A DNA stretch of 64,000 bases from Pseudomonas saponiphila (GCF_900105185.1 NZ_FNTJ01000003.1:124001-188000); one strand, 5' to 3'; shown: positions 7,575-16,613, counted from the stretch's first letter. The notes: generated from the sequence alone by a model not told the origin. Program-made: numbers and translations.

Positions 7575-7810
7575 GCCAACCCCCGTGCAGACTGCTTTCC
7601 AGGCCAACGAAGTGCCGCCCCCTTTTATCTTGCCCTCCGCTTTTTCCGTGCCTTTGCGCTGCTGAGCTGGGTAATCAGGGGAGGCAGAATGGCGACTTCC
7701 AAAGCCCCTGGTCGGCAGGCGAGGGCCGAAGTATCTGCAGCCTGGCGGCCCGCGACTGTGCGCACCGAGCGCGTGCGTTCCGCAGGCGGATCGACACGGA
7801 GAAGGCCTGT

Positions 7811-8338
7811 TCATCGACGCGACTCCAGCCACAAGGGCCGCGCCCGCCCGATCACCGCGTCGACAGAGATTGGGCCGAAGTAGCGGCTGTCGAACGACGC
7901 CGGGTTGCTGCTGCTGAGCAGGAACAGCTCATTGCCAACCAGACGCCGACACGCCTGCCAGCTTGGCAGCGCGCGACCCTGTCGATCCCATCTCGAGCGC
8001 TTGGCCACAAGGACGCCATCGATGCGCACCTGGCGGCCTTGCACGCATACCTGCTGCGGCGCCATCGCCGCCACGGTCTTCAGTAACGGCACGTTCGCCG
8101 GCAGGTAGCCGCGCCGCGCCGCCAGCGACCTCACCTCCGGCGGCAGGCGAACCAGCACCAGGTCGCCAGGCGCCAACGAGTTGGCCGGCGAAATGCGGTA
8201 CCAACCGACGGGCACGCTGTCGGACGCGTTGTAGACCAGCCGCGGTGGCGACGTCGCAATCGTTGCCCAACCCAGGGCAAATAAGCCGACGGCGAGTAGC
8301 GCCAGTGGCCACCGCGCGCCGCGAGTACCCGGCGTCAT
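7811..8338 (-). CDS. traF: TraF-like conjugal transfer peptidase (S26 family)
   Basis: The 175-residue protein has an N-terminal membrane segment (PLALLAVGLFALGWATIA) and then the S26 signal-peptidase motif NASDSVPVGWYRI, whose serine is the likely nucleophile, with a lysine-bearing block (NVPLLKTVAAM) further on. RP4 TraF uses this fold to cyclise the pilin. It overlaps the upstream ribbon-helix-helix gene by 4 bp and stands before the relaxase gene, which matches Tn4371-family order. The active site is expected on the periplasmic face of the inner membrane. Confidence 0.85.
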   Translation of the reverse strand: MTPGTRGARWPLALLAVGLFALGWATIATSPPRLVYNASDSVPVGWYRISPANSLAPGDLVLVRLPPEVRSLAARRGYLPANVPLLKTVAAMAPQQVCVQGRQVRIDGVLVAKRSRWDRQGRALPSWQACRRLVGNELFLLSSSNPASFDSRYFGPISVDAVIGRARPLWLESRR

Positions 8339-8577
8339 GCAGTGGCCTCCGGAAACTGCCGCTCCAGCACCTCGCGCAGCATCTCCGTCATGGTCACGCC
8401 GCGGTTGAAGGCCGCCAGCTTGATGCGCGTGCGCAGTGCCGGCGTCACGTCCAGCGTCAGCCGGGCGCTGTAGCGCTCGGCCTTGCCGCTGTCGACGGCG
8501 GCGCCCTGGCGTATCCAGGCTTCGGCGTTCGGATCGGTCAGCGGGCGTGCGCCGATACCGATGCGCTTGCTGCTCAT
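8335..8577 (-). CDS. Ribbon-helix-helix partition/regulatory protein
   Basis: The 80-residue protein ends in a ribbon-helix-helix DNA-binding domain (YSARLTLDVTPALRTRIKLA followed by NRGVTMTEMLREVLERQF). I choose the ATG at 8577, which has GAGGTGG upstream; a GTG at 8586 would add three residues. It overlaps the parA stop and the traF start, so the three are translationally coupled. Small proteins of this type next to a short ParA usually act as the centromere-binding partner and as operon repressor. That role is inferred. Confidence 0.75.
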   Translation of the reverse strand: MSSKRIGIGARPLTDPNAEAWIRQGAAVDSGKAERYSARLTLDVTPALRTRIKLAAFNRGVTMTEMLREVLERQFPEATA

Positions 8578-9212
8578 GGCGACCACCTCAGTAGCTCGTC
8601 GACCAGACTGCTGACCTCGCGCGCGGCGGCGCTGTCCGGCGCCAGTTCGCGTGCCAAGCGACCTGCTGCCACGCTCTCGGCGAAGACGATGCGCTGGCGT
8701 ACCTCGGCCTGCAGTGCCGGTAGCGGTTGGTCGGCCAAGGCGCCGCGCGCTTCACGGCCGATCACCGTGGTGCTGACGCGGCGGTTGATGGCGAACGCTG
8801 CGCGCAGTGTGGGCCTGAACACCTGCGCTTCGCGGATCAGGTTGACCATCTCCGCGCTGGCCCACAGGTCGTAGGGGCTGGGCTGCACCGGGATCAACAC
8901 GCGATCGGCCGCCAGCAACGCCGAGCGGGCGAGGGCGGCGATGCGCGGCGGCCCGTCGATGATGATGTGATCGGCACGACGAGCCAGCTCCGGGGCTTCC
9001 TGGTGCAGTGTCTCGCGCGCCAGGCCGACAGCACTGAACAATCTCGGCAAACCTTGCTGGCTGCGCCGTTGTGTCCAATCCAACGCCGAGCCTTGCGGAT
9101 CGGCATCGAGCAGGATGACGTTCTTTCCACGCAGGGCCAGTTCACCGGCGATATGGGTGGCGAGGGTGGTTTTGCCCACCCCGCCTTTCTGGTTGAGCAG
9201 GGCGACGATCAT
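8574..9212 (-). CDS. parA: ParA-family partition ATPase
   Basis: This is a 212-residue Walker-type ATPase of the short (type Ib) class. The deviant Walker A box is QKGGVGKTTLATHIAGELAL near residue 8, followed by VILLDADPQGSALDW and the Walker B-like HIIIDGPP. There is no N-terminal DNA-binding domain, so the adjacent ribbon-helix-helix protein should provide centromere binding. The family positions plasmids or excised conjugative elements on the nucleoid. Three direct repeats at 9355-9417, just upstream, are candidate binding sites. Confidence 0.9.
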   Translation of the reverse strand: MIVALLNQKGGVGKTTLATHIAGELALRGKNVILLDADPQGSALDWTQRRSQQGLPRLFSAVGLARETLHQEAPELARRADHIIIDGPPRIAALARSALLAADRVLIPVQPSPYDLWASAEMVNLIREAQVFRPTLRAAFAINRRVSTTVIGREARGALADQPLPALQAEVRQRIVFAESVAAGRLARELAPDSAAAREVSSLVDELLRWSP

Positions 9213-9354
9213 GGCCGGATCTCCCCGGCCAAACTGCCCCGATCAGCACCTGTCCACAATCCGGCGCTGCCCCAATAACAAGTTAGAGCTTTTAAGTTAG
9301 TTAAGTTAAGGGAGGCTGTCGGCCCCGCCAGCCTTGGCCTGCAGAGGCGTTCGT

Positions 9355-9417
9355 GCGCCTGAAAGCACGTGCGCCGTGCTCCTGATAGCACGGGCCGGCA
9401 TGCGCCTGAAAGCACGT
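9355..9417. repeat. Three iteron-like direct repeats between repA and parA
   Basis: GCGCCTGAAAGCACGT occurs at 9355-9370 and 9402-9417, and the variant GCTCCTGATAGCACGG at 9378-9393. The spacing is 23 and 24 bp, about two helical turns. The repeats lie just downstream of repA and upstream of parA. They could be RepA iterons or the partition centromere. Confidence 0.65.
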
Positions 9418-9456
9418 CTGGATTCACAGCTTTTCCAGAAGATATCCCCGTGCCGT

Positions 9457-10299
9457 CTACGGCACGTGCCGGAAGGCCAGCAGCTCGGTCGAACGCGACA
9501 GACGCACCACTTCCAGGCGATACCCAGGCAGCGATTGGCGAGCCGCCAGCGCACGCAGATCGAGGGCGAAGTCTGAATAGCGCGCCGAGCTGCCCGACTT
9601 GCGATACAGATGGCGAAAGTCGAACTGCCAGCCGTCCTTCTGCTTGCCGCCGTGCTTGCGCACCAGGCGATACAGCCAGCGCTCGATGCCGCCGGTGAGA
9701 CGAAAGTAGGCCGGGTCGATGGTCAGCACTAGAGCCTGATCCAGCACCCCGCTGTAAAACCAGTCCGGCAGGATCAGCTCGATACCCAGTGGCCGGCCAT
9801 CCGCCGCGGCTAACTCCTTCCACTCGTTGATCCAGGAGAAACGATGTAGACGCCGGCCGGTGGTCTCGCGGATCGACGTGGCCACGCTGGTCGATTGCAG
9901 CCGATCCAGGGCGGCCTTCAGGCGCTGGTAGTCGCGCAGCGAGGTGCCCCGGCCGATGAAGCGCAGGATCTGGTAGGGCGTTGCACGCATCAGCCGCGAA
10001 GTGGGGATATCCGCATCGCGCGCCTCTACAAGTTGGCTGGCCGCCCAGATCAGGATGTCGGCATCCCAGATCGTGGCGATGCCGTGTTCCAGCGTGCCCT
10101 CCACGCGCACCGTCACCTCGCCCGAGCGAAAGTCGATCGGCACGGTGCGCCGCGACTTGGCCAGCGAGAAGAACGGATGCGCCATCAGATCCTGGGCGTC
10201 GCGTGGCGCCAAATCCCCCGGCAGGGCACGAAACAGATCCAGTTGCTCGTTCTGCGAAGTCAAATCGAGATGCTGACGATTCATGAGCGAAGGTTTCAC
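9457..10299 (-). CDS. repA: Replication initiator RepA (Tn4371-type)
   Basis: This 280-residue protein matches the RPA family of initiators (stretches SRRTVPIDFRSGEVTVRVEG and ATIWDADILIWAASQLVEA, then TPYQILRFIGRGTSLRDYQR) found in Tn4371-like conjugative elements and some broad-host-range plasmids. Two winged-helix domains are expected. The GTG start at 10299 overlaps the stop of the AlpA-like gene; an ATG at 10284 is an alternative. Such proteins let the excised element replicate. Iteron-like repeats lie on both sides of the gene cluster (9355-9417 and 10869-11018). Confidence 0.85.
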   Translation of the reverse strand: MKPSLMNRQHLDLTSQNEQLDLFRALPGDLAPRDAQDLMAHPFFSLAKSRRTVPIDFRSGEVTVRVEGTLEHGIATIWDADILIWAASQLVEARDADIPTSRLMRATPYQILRFIGRGTSLRDYQRLKAALDRLQSTSVATSIRETTGRRLHRFSWINEWKELAAADGRPLGIELILPDWFYSGVLDQALVLTIDPAYFRLTGGIERWLYRLVRKHGGKQKDGWQFDFRHLYRKSGSSARYSDFALDLRALAARQSLPGYRLEVVRLSRSTELLAFRHVP

Positions 10300-10667
10300 T
10301 GATCATCACGCTGCACTCCCGGGTGGCGGTCGATGTACTCGGGATCGAAGGTGGTCTCGAAGCTGCGCTCACCGGCCCAGGCTTCGAGGTCGGTAACCGC
10401 GTACATCACCCGCCGGCCAAACTTGTGGAAGCGCGGTCCGCCGCCGATTACCCGCTGCTTCTCCAGCGTGCGCGGCGACAGCCGCAGGAAGGCCGCGGCT
10501 TCGCTGTTGGTGAGGTAACGAGGGGTAGGGCAGGCCTGTGATGTTTGCGCCTCGCCAGCGCTTTCCACGGGCTGCATGGCATGCGTCATCGGCCCGGCCT
10601 TGCGGTGCAGCGGGGCATCGAGATCGATGCGACGCGAGTGATGGGAAAGATTGGTTGAGTGCGACAT
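10296..10667 (-). CDS. AlpA/excisionase-type helix-turn-helix protein
   Basis: The 123-residue protein has a C-terminal MerR-like winged helix of the HTH_17 type (RYLTNSEAAAFLRLSPRTLE, then GGGPRFHKFGRRVMYAVTDLEAW). The ATG at 10667 follows GGAGAACACACC. Family members act as excision factors or transcriptional regulators on mobile elements. It overlaps the repA start by 4 bp, so it is coupled to replication gene expression. The N-terminal 45 residues are unstructured and variable. Confidence 0.85.
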   Translation of the reverse strand: MSHSTNLSHHSRRIDLDAPLHRKAGPMTHAMQPVESAGEAQTSQACPTPRYLTNSEAAAFLRLSPRTLEKQRVIGGGPRFHKFGRRVMYAVTDLEAWAGERSFETTFDPEYIDRHPGVQRDDQ

Positions 10668-10868
10668 GGTGTGTTCTCCGTTGACGTGGGAGGTGCACCG
10701 TGCGGCAGCCGTCGCGCTCGATCATGCCGGGTTGGGTCTGGGCGAATGCGCAGGCAGGAGTGGCGAGGATTGATACCGAGAAGGTCTGGACGCTGACCGG
10801 GTACGCCTATCTACGCGTGTCACCGGCCATGGTTCCCAAGCACGCCAAGCTCCGTGCGTGCAGCCTAA

Positions 10869-11018
10869 GGATTTACGGGTCTACGGCTTTCCACAAAACC
10901 GGAAAACCGCATCGGCGGATTTCCGTAAATCCGTAAAAACGTAAATCCGCTTCTCCACAAACCCGTAAATCCGTGGATACGGATCGACGGATTTGGGCAA
11001 AACCGTAAGACCGTAACG
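10869..11018. repeat. Cluster of CGTAAATCCG repeats, origin or operator candidate
   Basis: The core CGTAAATCCG occurs at about 10924, 10940 and 10964, in reverse (GGATTTACGG) at 10869, and in degenerate form at 10915-10925, 10988-10996 and 11003-11018. The sequence is repetitive and non-coding, in the 507-bp gap upstream of the AlpA-repA operon. It may be the RepA-dependent origin or the operator of the operon. Confidence 0.55.
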
Positions 11019-11140
11019 GTCTCAATCAGCGGACGACCCAACGAGGTTGCTCCAGGCTGATCGCTGGGTGCAGACGCCTGTGCATCAGCCGTCCGGGTGG
11101 GGCGCGCGGGTGGCCGGCAGGACAGGGGCGCAAAAAAAAC

Positions 11141-11166
11141 AAGGCACCGGGTCTTCCCGGTGCCTT
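11141..11166 (-). terminator. Intrinsic terminator of ardA
   Basis: On the minus strand an 11-bp stem AAGGCACCGGG / CCCGGTGCCTT with a 4-base loop is followed by GTTTTTTTT. It lies just after the ardA stop. Confidence 0.9.
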
Positions 11167-11174
11167 CCGCTGGG

Positions 11175-11687
11175 TTAGCGATTCCAGAACACATGCACCT
11201 GCTCGAAGCCGGTCTCCAAAGTAAACACGTCGCCGCTGTATTCCATGTCGCGGGCCATGGCACCGTAGTCAATGTACATAGCCAGGTGCGGCGGAATGCT
11301 GGTGGTTTCCTCGGTCAGCTCCTGGGCGTAGTCGGCCAGCGAGCTGTAGCAGCCGCAATAATCTTCCTCAGCCGCCTTGCGCGCCTGCTCCAGGTCGTTG
11401 AAGTGAGCGAGCAGGGCGCCGCCGAACGCGGGGTACTCCTCGATGAAGCACGCAATCTCATGGGCGTTTTCGAGGCCCTCGTACTCACCGAGGCGGTAGC
11501 CGTCGAAGCCCTCGAAGTCGTGGATGGCATACTCCTCCGCACCCTCGACAGGGGAGGCCGCCAGCATGGCACTGACCTGCGCCTGGAGGTCGTCCAGCTC
11601 CAGGGTGGCGTCGATCCAGACGCCATGCAGGTGACCGGCGTTGTACGCGGCCAGGTCGGCAACGTAGATCCTGATTTCTTCGCTCAT
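11175..11687 (-). CDS. ardA: Antirestriction protein ArdA
   Basis: The 170-residue, very acidic protein is a DNA mimic that blocks type I restriction enzymes. It begins MSEEIRIYVADLAAYNAGHL and contains the family stretches GVWIDATLELDDLQAQ and EYAIHDFEGF. The ATG at 11687 has GGAGCGAAAGCC upstream; the longer open frame to 11984 has no family similarity. Mobile elements carry ardA for survival after transfer. A clear terminator follows at 11141-11166, so the gene is probably transcribed alone. Confidence 0.93.
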   Translation of the reverse strand: MSEEIRIYVADLAAYNAGHLHGVWIDATLELDDLQAQVSAMLAASPVEGAEEYAIHDFEGFDGYRLGEYEGLENAHEIACFIEEYPAFGGALLAHFNDLEQARKAAEEDYCGCYSSLADYAQELTEETTSIPPHLAMYIDYGAMARDMEYSGDVFTLETGFEQVHVFWNR

Positions 11688-12013
11688 GGCTTTCGCTCCT
11701 TCGTCTTCAGGGTTCTGCGCTTGCGCTGCGCATGAACCCCTGCCGACTAGGGCGACTAAGGCGGTCGTGAAAAAATCAGGAAAAATCGCGGAGGCTCCAC
11801 CCAGCGCAGCGTCCGGGTGGAAACCGTCTATTTTTCTTGATTTTGAGGGGGCAAGAACCCCTGCTTTGGAAAGAGGGAGAGCGTCACCATGGGTGGTGAC
11901 GGCATGCCTGATTCGCCAGTGGGTAACTGACCGGAGTCGGCTCCGGGCTGTGCCGAAAGACTGCATGAGATAACCTTGCGCCACGAATCAACCATGAAGC
12001 TGCGAACTGAACG
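11688..12013. other. Intergenic region between divergent ardA and proQ-like genes
   Basis: This 326-bp gap should contain both promoters. The run GTGAAAAAATCAGGAAAAATC near 11766 and the T-rich stretch near 11830 are the only notable compositional features. I see no convincing gene. Confidence 0.4.
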
Positions 12014-12511
12014 ATGGGTTTTGAACAACTAGCTGAGCTACGCGACCGCCTGCGAGCCGAAAAAGTGCAGGTAAAGACGGATAGTCCGAAGCAGCGTGTG
12101 CGGAAGCCTTCTCCGCAGACGAAGCCTCGCGAGCAAGATCCTGCGGTGGAAGCGATCTGGCGACTGCAGAAGCATTTTCCATTGGCCTTTCCGGTTAACC
12201 CGGCCCCCAAGGTTCCCCTAAAGGAGGGCATTCTCAAGGATGCCGAGCAACATCTGGAGTTGCTCGGAATATCCAGCGAACAGCTCAAGCAGGGTATCGC
12301 TACCTGGTGTCGAGGAAGTCGATACTGGGCAAGCATGACGGAGAATGCGCCGCGCCTGGACTTGAGCGGTCGGGCAGTTGGCATGGTGACGGCGGCTCAG
12401 GCTCTGCATGCGAAGCAGCAGGCCAAGCGGCAGCGCGGACAAGCACGACGTAATCAGTCGAAGCCGAAAGAGCGTATACAGGGCTCCGCCGCAGAGACAG
12501 CTGTCGAGTAG
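12014..12511 (+). CDS. ProQ/FinO-family RNA chaperone
   Basis: The 165-residue protein carries a central ProQ/FinO domain (EAIWRLQKHFPLAFP, then KVPLKEGILKDAEQHL and YWASM) between a basic N-terminal tail and a basic C-terminal tail (AKRQRGQARRNQSKPKER). The family binds structured RNAs; on plasmids FinO controls conjugation by protecting an antisense RNA. The ATG at 12014 has no strong ribosome-binding site. It lies divergent from ardA in the conjugative-element part, so a role in tuning replication or transfer RNAs is plausible but not shown. Confidence 0.88.
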   Translation: MGFEQLAELRDRLRAEKVQVKTDSPKQRVRKPSPQTKPREQDPAVEAIWRLQKHFPLAFPVNPAPKVPLKEGILKDAEQHLELLGISSEQLKQGIATWCRGSRYWASMTENAPRLDLSGRAVGMVTAAQALHAKQQAKRQRGQARRNQSKPKERIQGSAAETAVE

Positions 12512-12747
12512 TTTGTGGATTCACACTACTCGCGCTCGGCACCGAGTTGCCCAATCATTGGCAAGGTGCGCGAGGCTGTTCGAAGAGCTGCAAATGGCCG
12601 GCACCGCTTACCAGAAGTGCTCGCTATCGGCCATGAGCGGTGCATCCGCACATCTAGCTAGCGGGCATTCACATCAGGCAGAAACCGGCCAGAAGGAGAC
12701 GTTCAGATACGCCTACCTCCTGAAACACCCTAGAGTGCTTTGTAGCA

Positions 12748-14574
12748 TCACTTGGGTGGGTGCTCGTGATCGCAAGCGGTCAACTGGTCGACCAGCGCTT
12801 TCAGTTCGCCGAGGTGGTTCTCATAGAGGCCGCGCGGCGATGATTTGTGCTGGTTGCACAGGAACGCAGCAGCACCGGTAGCAATGCCGTGCTGCGATCC
12901 GTTGCCCATGGTTTTGGTTGATGAGCCAGCGACGTGGGTGACGCTGATGTGCTTACCAGCCATCAGCAGGTTGTCGATGTTGGCGGAGTACAGGCAGCGG
13001 TATGGGATCCCATAGGCCTGTTTGTCGCGCATGTCCCAGATCCAATCCTTTAGGCGGAAGTCGTACTTACCTTCGCCTGGCTCCCACGCACAGTGGATGC
13101 AGAAGGCCCCATCGTTGGGCACCAACGCATCGGGGAAACTGGTGTGGTTGCGGATGTCATTTTCCGACAGCACATAGTCGCCGCGATAGCGCCGGAACTC
13201 GCCCTGCGCCGCGACAAAGGCCATCCATTCGAACTCCAGGTTGGCATAGTTTTCCGGTTCGAGTTTTTTGACGTTCGAGAACGTGCCGTAGAGCGCACGC
13301 ATCAGGTAGTCGCGAATCAACTCACCATTGGTGTATGGGTCGAGCCATTGGCCGTATTCCCAGAAGTGAGTGGCAGGAAACACGTCGGCTTTGCTGCCGA
13401 ATCTGAACTCAGGTGTGCTCGGATTGGCCCCTGCCTGTGGCCCAGGAGCATTTTCGACGCCGGCCTCCAGTAATTGACCGCTCAGGTTGGCGTAGTCCTT
13501 GGATACTTCGGTTGCCCATGGCACCTCGGGAAATGAAACCGGGTGTTCTGCCATGCGAGTGCGGAAGAACAGCGTATTGCCGTGGTGCATGTCATCGCCC
13601 ACTTCCGGCGCATAAGGCTCGTTGAACTCAGCGCGAGCCTCCCGCCCGAACAACGTTTCGGCACCGGCAAGCACGCCAATAATGGCCGTGCCACTGGCGT
13701 CGATGAACACCGAGCCGGTAATGCGGCGCTCGTGGCCGCCACGTGCCTGAATCGCCTGAACCGCAGTGATTTTAGAGTCCTGCTTTTCGACGCTGATGAT
13801 GCGGTGTCCGAGAAAAACCTTGGCGGTTGGTTCAGCCTCCAGCAGTGATAGTGCAGCCAGATCACCGTTCGCTGAACGCTGGGCCAGCTCGTTGAGCAGA
13901 GCGCCCTGTGAGCCTCTCGGCATCAGACCGATTTCATTGCTGGCATTGCCACCAAGCACCGGACGGTCATGGATCAAAGCGACGCTCTGCCCCAAACGAG
14001 CAGCGGTCAACGCAGCAGCGCATCCCGAGATACCTCCGCCGACCACAACCACATCGTAATGGCCGGCATCGAGCGGCTTATCTGGCAGGCCGCGTAGTGC
14101 TTTACGCCAGGCTTGGCTGGTGGCATTCACCTCATTGGGTGGGGCTACGTCATCGGTTGACAGGTAGATTGCATCGCAGCGGCCATCGAAGCCGGTCAGA
14201 TCATGAAGCACCACGGTAGTGGCGCCTGGTTCCAGCGAAATCTTGCCCGCTGGCTGCCACGACCAATCCTCGCTATTCGCACCAAATACCGTGTCGAGAA
14301 CCACTCCATTAATCGATACGGTGAAGCGCCCAGGATGATGCGATGGCACCCAGTCCTTCGCTCGCACCCAGACGTGGTACGCACCTTGGCGCTCAAGATT
14401 AATCGTTGTAGAGGCATCGCTAACAGGGCGCCCCAGGCCGTGGGCAAGCAGATAGGGCGACCCCATGACGGTCTCGAATTGGGAGTCGAGAACCCAGCCC
14501 CCATAGCTATCAAAATCCTCGGCCTCGATCAGGATGTTTGCTGGAGACTCGCTCATGTTGGCTGGGTTGATCAC
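12748..14574 (-). CDS. FAD-dependent oxidoreductase with N-terminal carbohydrate-binding-like domain
   Basis: The 608-residue protein has two parts. Residues 10 to 135 form a beta-sandwich of the golvesin or carbohydrate-binding type (ILIEAEDFDSYGGWVLDSQF). From residue 170 an FAD-binding Rossmann domain follows with GGGISGCAAALTAARLG and the family signature GGNASNEIGLMPRG, placing it in the FAD_oxidored (PF12831) family. The C-terminal YSANIDNLLMAGKHISVTH is also typical. There is no signal peptide, so it should be cytoplasmic. The substrate is unknown. It stands downstream of an SDR and a hydrolase gene in the same direction, suggesting a catabolic cargo. A start at MSESPANI, six residues in, is possible. 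Confidence 0.82.
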   Translation of the reverse strand: MINPANMSESPANILIEAEDFDSYGGWVLDSQFETVMGSPYLLAHGLGRPVSDASTTINLERQGAYHVWVRAKDWVPSHHPGRFTVSINGVVLDTVFGANSEDWSWQPAGKISLEPGATTVVLHDLTGFDGRCDAIYLSTDDVAPPNEVNATSQAWRKALRGLPDKPLDAGHYDVVVVGGGISGCAAALTAARLGQSVALIHDRPVLGGNASNEIGLMPRGSQGALLNELAQRSANGDLAALSLLEAEPTAKVFLGHRIISVEKQDSKITAVQAIQARGGHERRITGSVFIDASGTAIIGVLAGAETLFGREARAEFNEPYAPEVGDDMHHGNTLFFRTRMAEHPVSFPEVPWATEVSKDYANLSGQLLEAGVENAPGPQAGANPSTPEFRFGSKADVFPATHFWEYGQWLDPYTNGELIRDYLMRALYGTFSNVKKLEPENYANLEFEWMAFVAAQGEFRRYRGDYVLSENDIRNHTSFPDALVPNDGAFCIHCAWEPGEGKYDFRLKDWIWDMRDKQAYGIPYRCLYSANIDNLLMAGKHISVTHVAGSSTKTMGNGSQHGIATGAAAFLCNQHKSSPRGLYENHLGELKALVDQLTACDHEHPPK

Positions 14575-14624
14575 TTCTCTTACTCCATTACTTGTACAGA
14601 ATCACCGCTGTGGCTTGGTTCGAC

Positions 14625-14831
14625 TCAACGCACGCCCGCTAGGCGTAATGCCGCTGGGGTGTAATCGCTTTCCGAGGCGGTGTAACTGAAGTCGTAGGCC
14701 TGCTTCTCTTCGTTCTTCATCCCCATCGCCAGATACCGGCCAGCTTGCAGGTCAGCAATGGTTTCCAGGGTGTACCAGGGCACTTGCGTGTTGTAGTAGA
14801 ACTGGGAGTGGGCCTCCGCTAAGGAAATGCT
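14625..14831 (-). pseudogene. DUF1329 C-terminal remnant
   Basis: On the minus strand a frame without start reads AEAHSQFYYNTQVPWYTLET, then DLQAGRYLAMGMKNEEK, and ends YTPAALRLAGVR with TGA at 14625-14627. This is the characteristic C-terminus of DUF1329 (LolA-like) outer-membrane proteins. It begins directly after the SDR stop codon, so about 85 percent of the gene was deleted with the junction exactly at the neighbouring gene. DUF1329 genes often accompany catabolic operons for cyclic or steroid-like compounds. Confidence 0.72.
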
Positions 14832-15668
14832 CTATTTGGCTGGAGCGGGCTTGGCGGCCTCGACCATTGCTGCGACTTCACTGTCCTTGAACTCAACCGC
14901 TTCAAGGATCTTGCGGAACAGACGTGGCAGGTGTGCGACGAAGGAGTTTTCCTTGGGCACGAACATCATGTCGGAGCGGTTCTCGATGCCCTTCACGATG
15001 CTCTTCACCACATCTTCCAGGGCCACCATTTTGAAGAGTCCTGAATTGTTTCCTTTCCAGATCTTGCTGCCCGCAGCGCTCTTGAAGGTCTGATCCATTA
15101 GCGGTGTATGGAAGAACGTGGGATGCACGCTACCGACGCCGACACCCGTGTGGCGAAGCTCCAGGCGAATGCTGTTGCACATGGCCCATACGCCGGCCTT
15201 GCTTGAGGTATACGAGGCCTGCAACGGTGAATGGCTGAAAGCAGCCAATGACGAGATCGCCATCAGGTAGCCCTGACGCTTCTGCACATGACCTACGGCG
15301 GCACGGAAGGTGCGCCATACCCCGAGTAGGTTCACGTCGATCACCCGCTCGAAGACCTTGGGATCACCCGTCACCAGGGGCTCGAATGCAGTAATGCCGG
15401 CATTCGCAATCACCACATCGATGCCGCCAAAGTGCGCTGCTGCTTCTTCCATTGCAGTGTCGATGCTTTCCATCGAGCAGACATTCACCTGCCAGGCGCG
15501 GGTGTTGGCGCCGAGGGCTGTTGCTTGAGCCTCAACCGCCGCACCATCCATGTCGAATAATGCGAGCTTGGCACCTTTGTCGAGCAGTGCCTGGCAAACG
15601 GCTGAGCCCAGCCCACCTGTCGAACCGGTGATCGCAATAACGCGCCCATCAAGATTGTAAAAAGCCAT
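14832..15668 (-). CDS. Short-chain dehydrogenase/reductase
   Basis: The 278-residue protein is a classical SDR. It shows the cofactor motif TGSTGGLG at residues 14-21, NAG at 89-91, and the catalytic Ser139, Tyr153 and Lys157 (YTSSK). Aspartate residues after the second strand (LALFDMDG) favour NAD over NADP. An alanine-rich tail ends the protein. The start lies 10 bp after the upstream hydrolase gene, so the two form an operon, with the FAD oxidoreductase further on. The substrate is probably an alcohol or ketone of the lost pathway, but nothing in the sequence fixes it. Confidence 0.87.
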   Translation of the reverse strand: MAFYNLDGRVIAITGSTGGLGSAVCQALLDKGAKLALFDMDGAAVEAQATALGANTRAWQVNVCSMESIDTAMEEAAAHFGGIDVVIANAGITAFEPLVTGDPKVFERVIDVNLLGVWRTFRAAVGHVQKRQGYLMAISSLAAFSHSPLQASYTSSKAGVWAMCNSIRLELRHTGVGVGSVHPTFFHTPLMDQTFKSAAGSKIWKGNNSGLFKMVALEDVVKSIVKGIENRSDMMFVPKENSFVAHLPRLFRKILEAVEFKDSEVAAMVEAAKPAPAK

Positions 15669-15678
15669 TATTGGATCC

Positions 15679-16578
15679 TCAGTTCAGGGGAACGGTGCGT
15701 TGGAGAAAGTCGATTTGGTCGCCGATGGTTCTCTCGAAGGAGTCGCCGAGATAGATATCGAAATGCCCCTCCTTGTAGATCTTGATCTGGCCACGGGGAG
15801 CACGACGGGCATGGCGAAGGGTGGCTTTTGCTGGAGCTACCGTGTCGGTTTCACAGACGCAGAAAAGCGTCGGGCAATTCAGCTGCGGTGTTTTCCGACC
15901 AGGGAAGTAGGTAAGGATTTGCAGTGCGATGCGGGCAGCGACGTAGTTGGGGAACTGCTTGGCTGCGGCATCAGGAACCAGCTGGAGATAGCCCTGTTCG
16001 CAGTCTGCCGCCGACATCATTGCGGTTGAGCCAGGCTTGCCCGCCAGGGCAATCGTTACTGGCGCAGCACCAAACCAGGAACCCAGTTTGTCTGTCAGGG
16101 CGCGGATGGTGACCTTGATCGAGGTCAGGGGCGGGACAGCCATGCTGGAGGCCATGCCGTCGGTGAAGGGGCACTGGGAGATCACCGCAGCGACTCTCTG
16201 ATCATCGGCGGCAGTCGCGATGACATGACCTCCACTGAAGGATGTGCCCCAGAGGACGACTTTGTCTGTATCCACATCAGTGCGCGTCCGTGCGAAGGCG
16301 ATGGCAGCCTTCCAATCCTGCAACTGCTTGTTCACATCCAGCAGCTGACGCGGTTCACCCTCGCTATCACCAAAATGCCGGTAATCAAAAACCAGACAGG
16401 CATAGCCGAGGTCTCTAAAGCGCTCGGCATAGGCACCGAGTCGCATCACACGCGTGCTCCCCAGGCCATGAGCCATGACGATGACTGGAGCAGGTTTCTT
16501 GGTTTTCGGCAGATAGAGCCAAGCCTTACAGCGGCTGCCCTCAGCCAGGAACTCAACATCGAGACGGTTCATGGTCAT
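15679..16578 (-). CDS. Alpha/beta hydrolase
   Basis: The 299-residue protein has the alpha/beta-hydrolase core: the oxyanion region VIVMAHGLGSTR, a nucleophile elbow GTSFSGGH with Ser113, an acid candidate in CETDTVAP and the histidine in EGHFDIY near residue 270. It most resembles the family of cytoplasmic hydrolases that include acyl-thioesterase-like and dienelactone-type enzymes. It is the first gene of a minus-strand operon with the SDR and FAD oxidoreductase and is divergent from the TetR regulator. Two AACGTTGGA repeats in the shared promoter region suggest repression by that regulator. Confidence 0.85.
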   Translation of the reverse strand: MTMNRLDVEFLAEGSRCKAWLYLPKTKKPAPVIVMAHGLGSTRVMRLGAYAERFRDLGYACLVFDYRHFGDSEGEPRQLLDVNKQLQDWKAAIAFARTRTDVDTDKVVLWGTSFSGGHVIATAADDQRVAAVISQCPFTDGMASSMAVPPLTSIKVTIRALTDKLGSWFGAAPVTIALAGKPGSTAMMSAADCEQGYLQLVPDAAAKQFPNYVAARIALQILTYFPGRKTPQLNCPTLFCVCETDTVAPAKATLRHARRAPRGQIKIYKEGHFDIYLGDSFERTIGDQIDFLQRTVPLN

Positions 16579-16613
16579 GATCCTGGAGTCGTGTATTGAA
16601 ATTTTTTTAACTC

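Noticed and set aside
9209..10372. 387-codon minus-strand frame overlapping repA
   Set aside because: RepA in the neighbouring frame matches a known family; this frame has low-complexity shadow composition.
12512..12747. Possible gene remnant between the ProQ-like and FAD genes
   Set aside because: Some codon-like pattern is present, but no frame gives a recognisable product.
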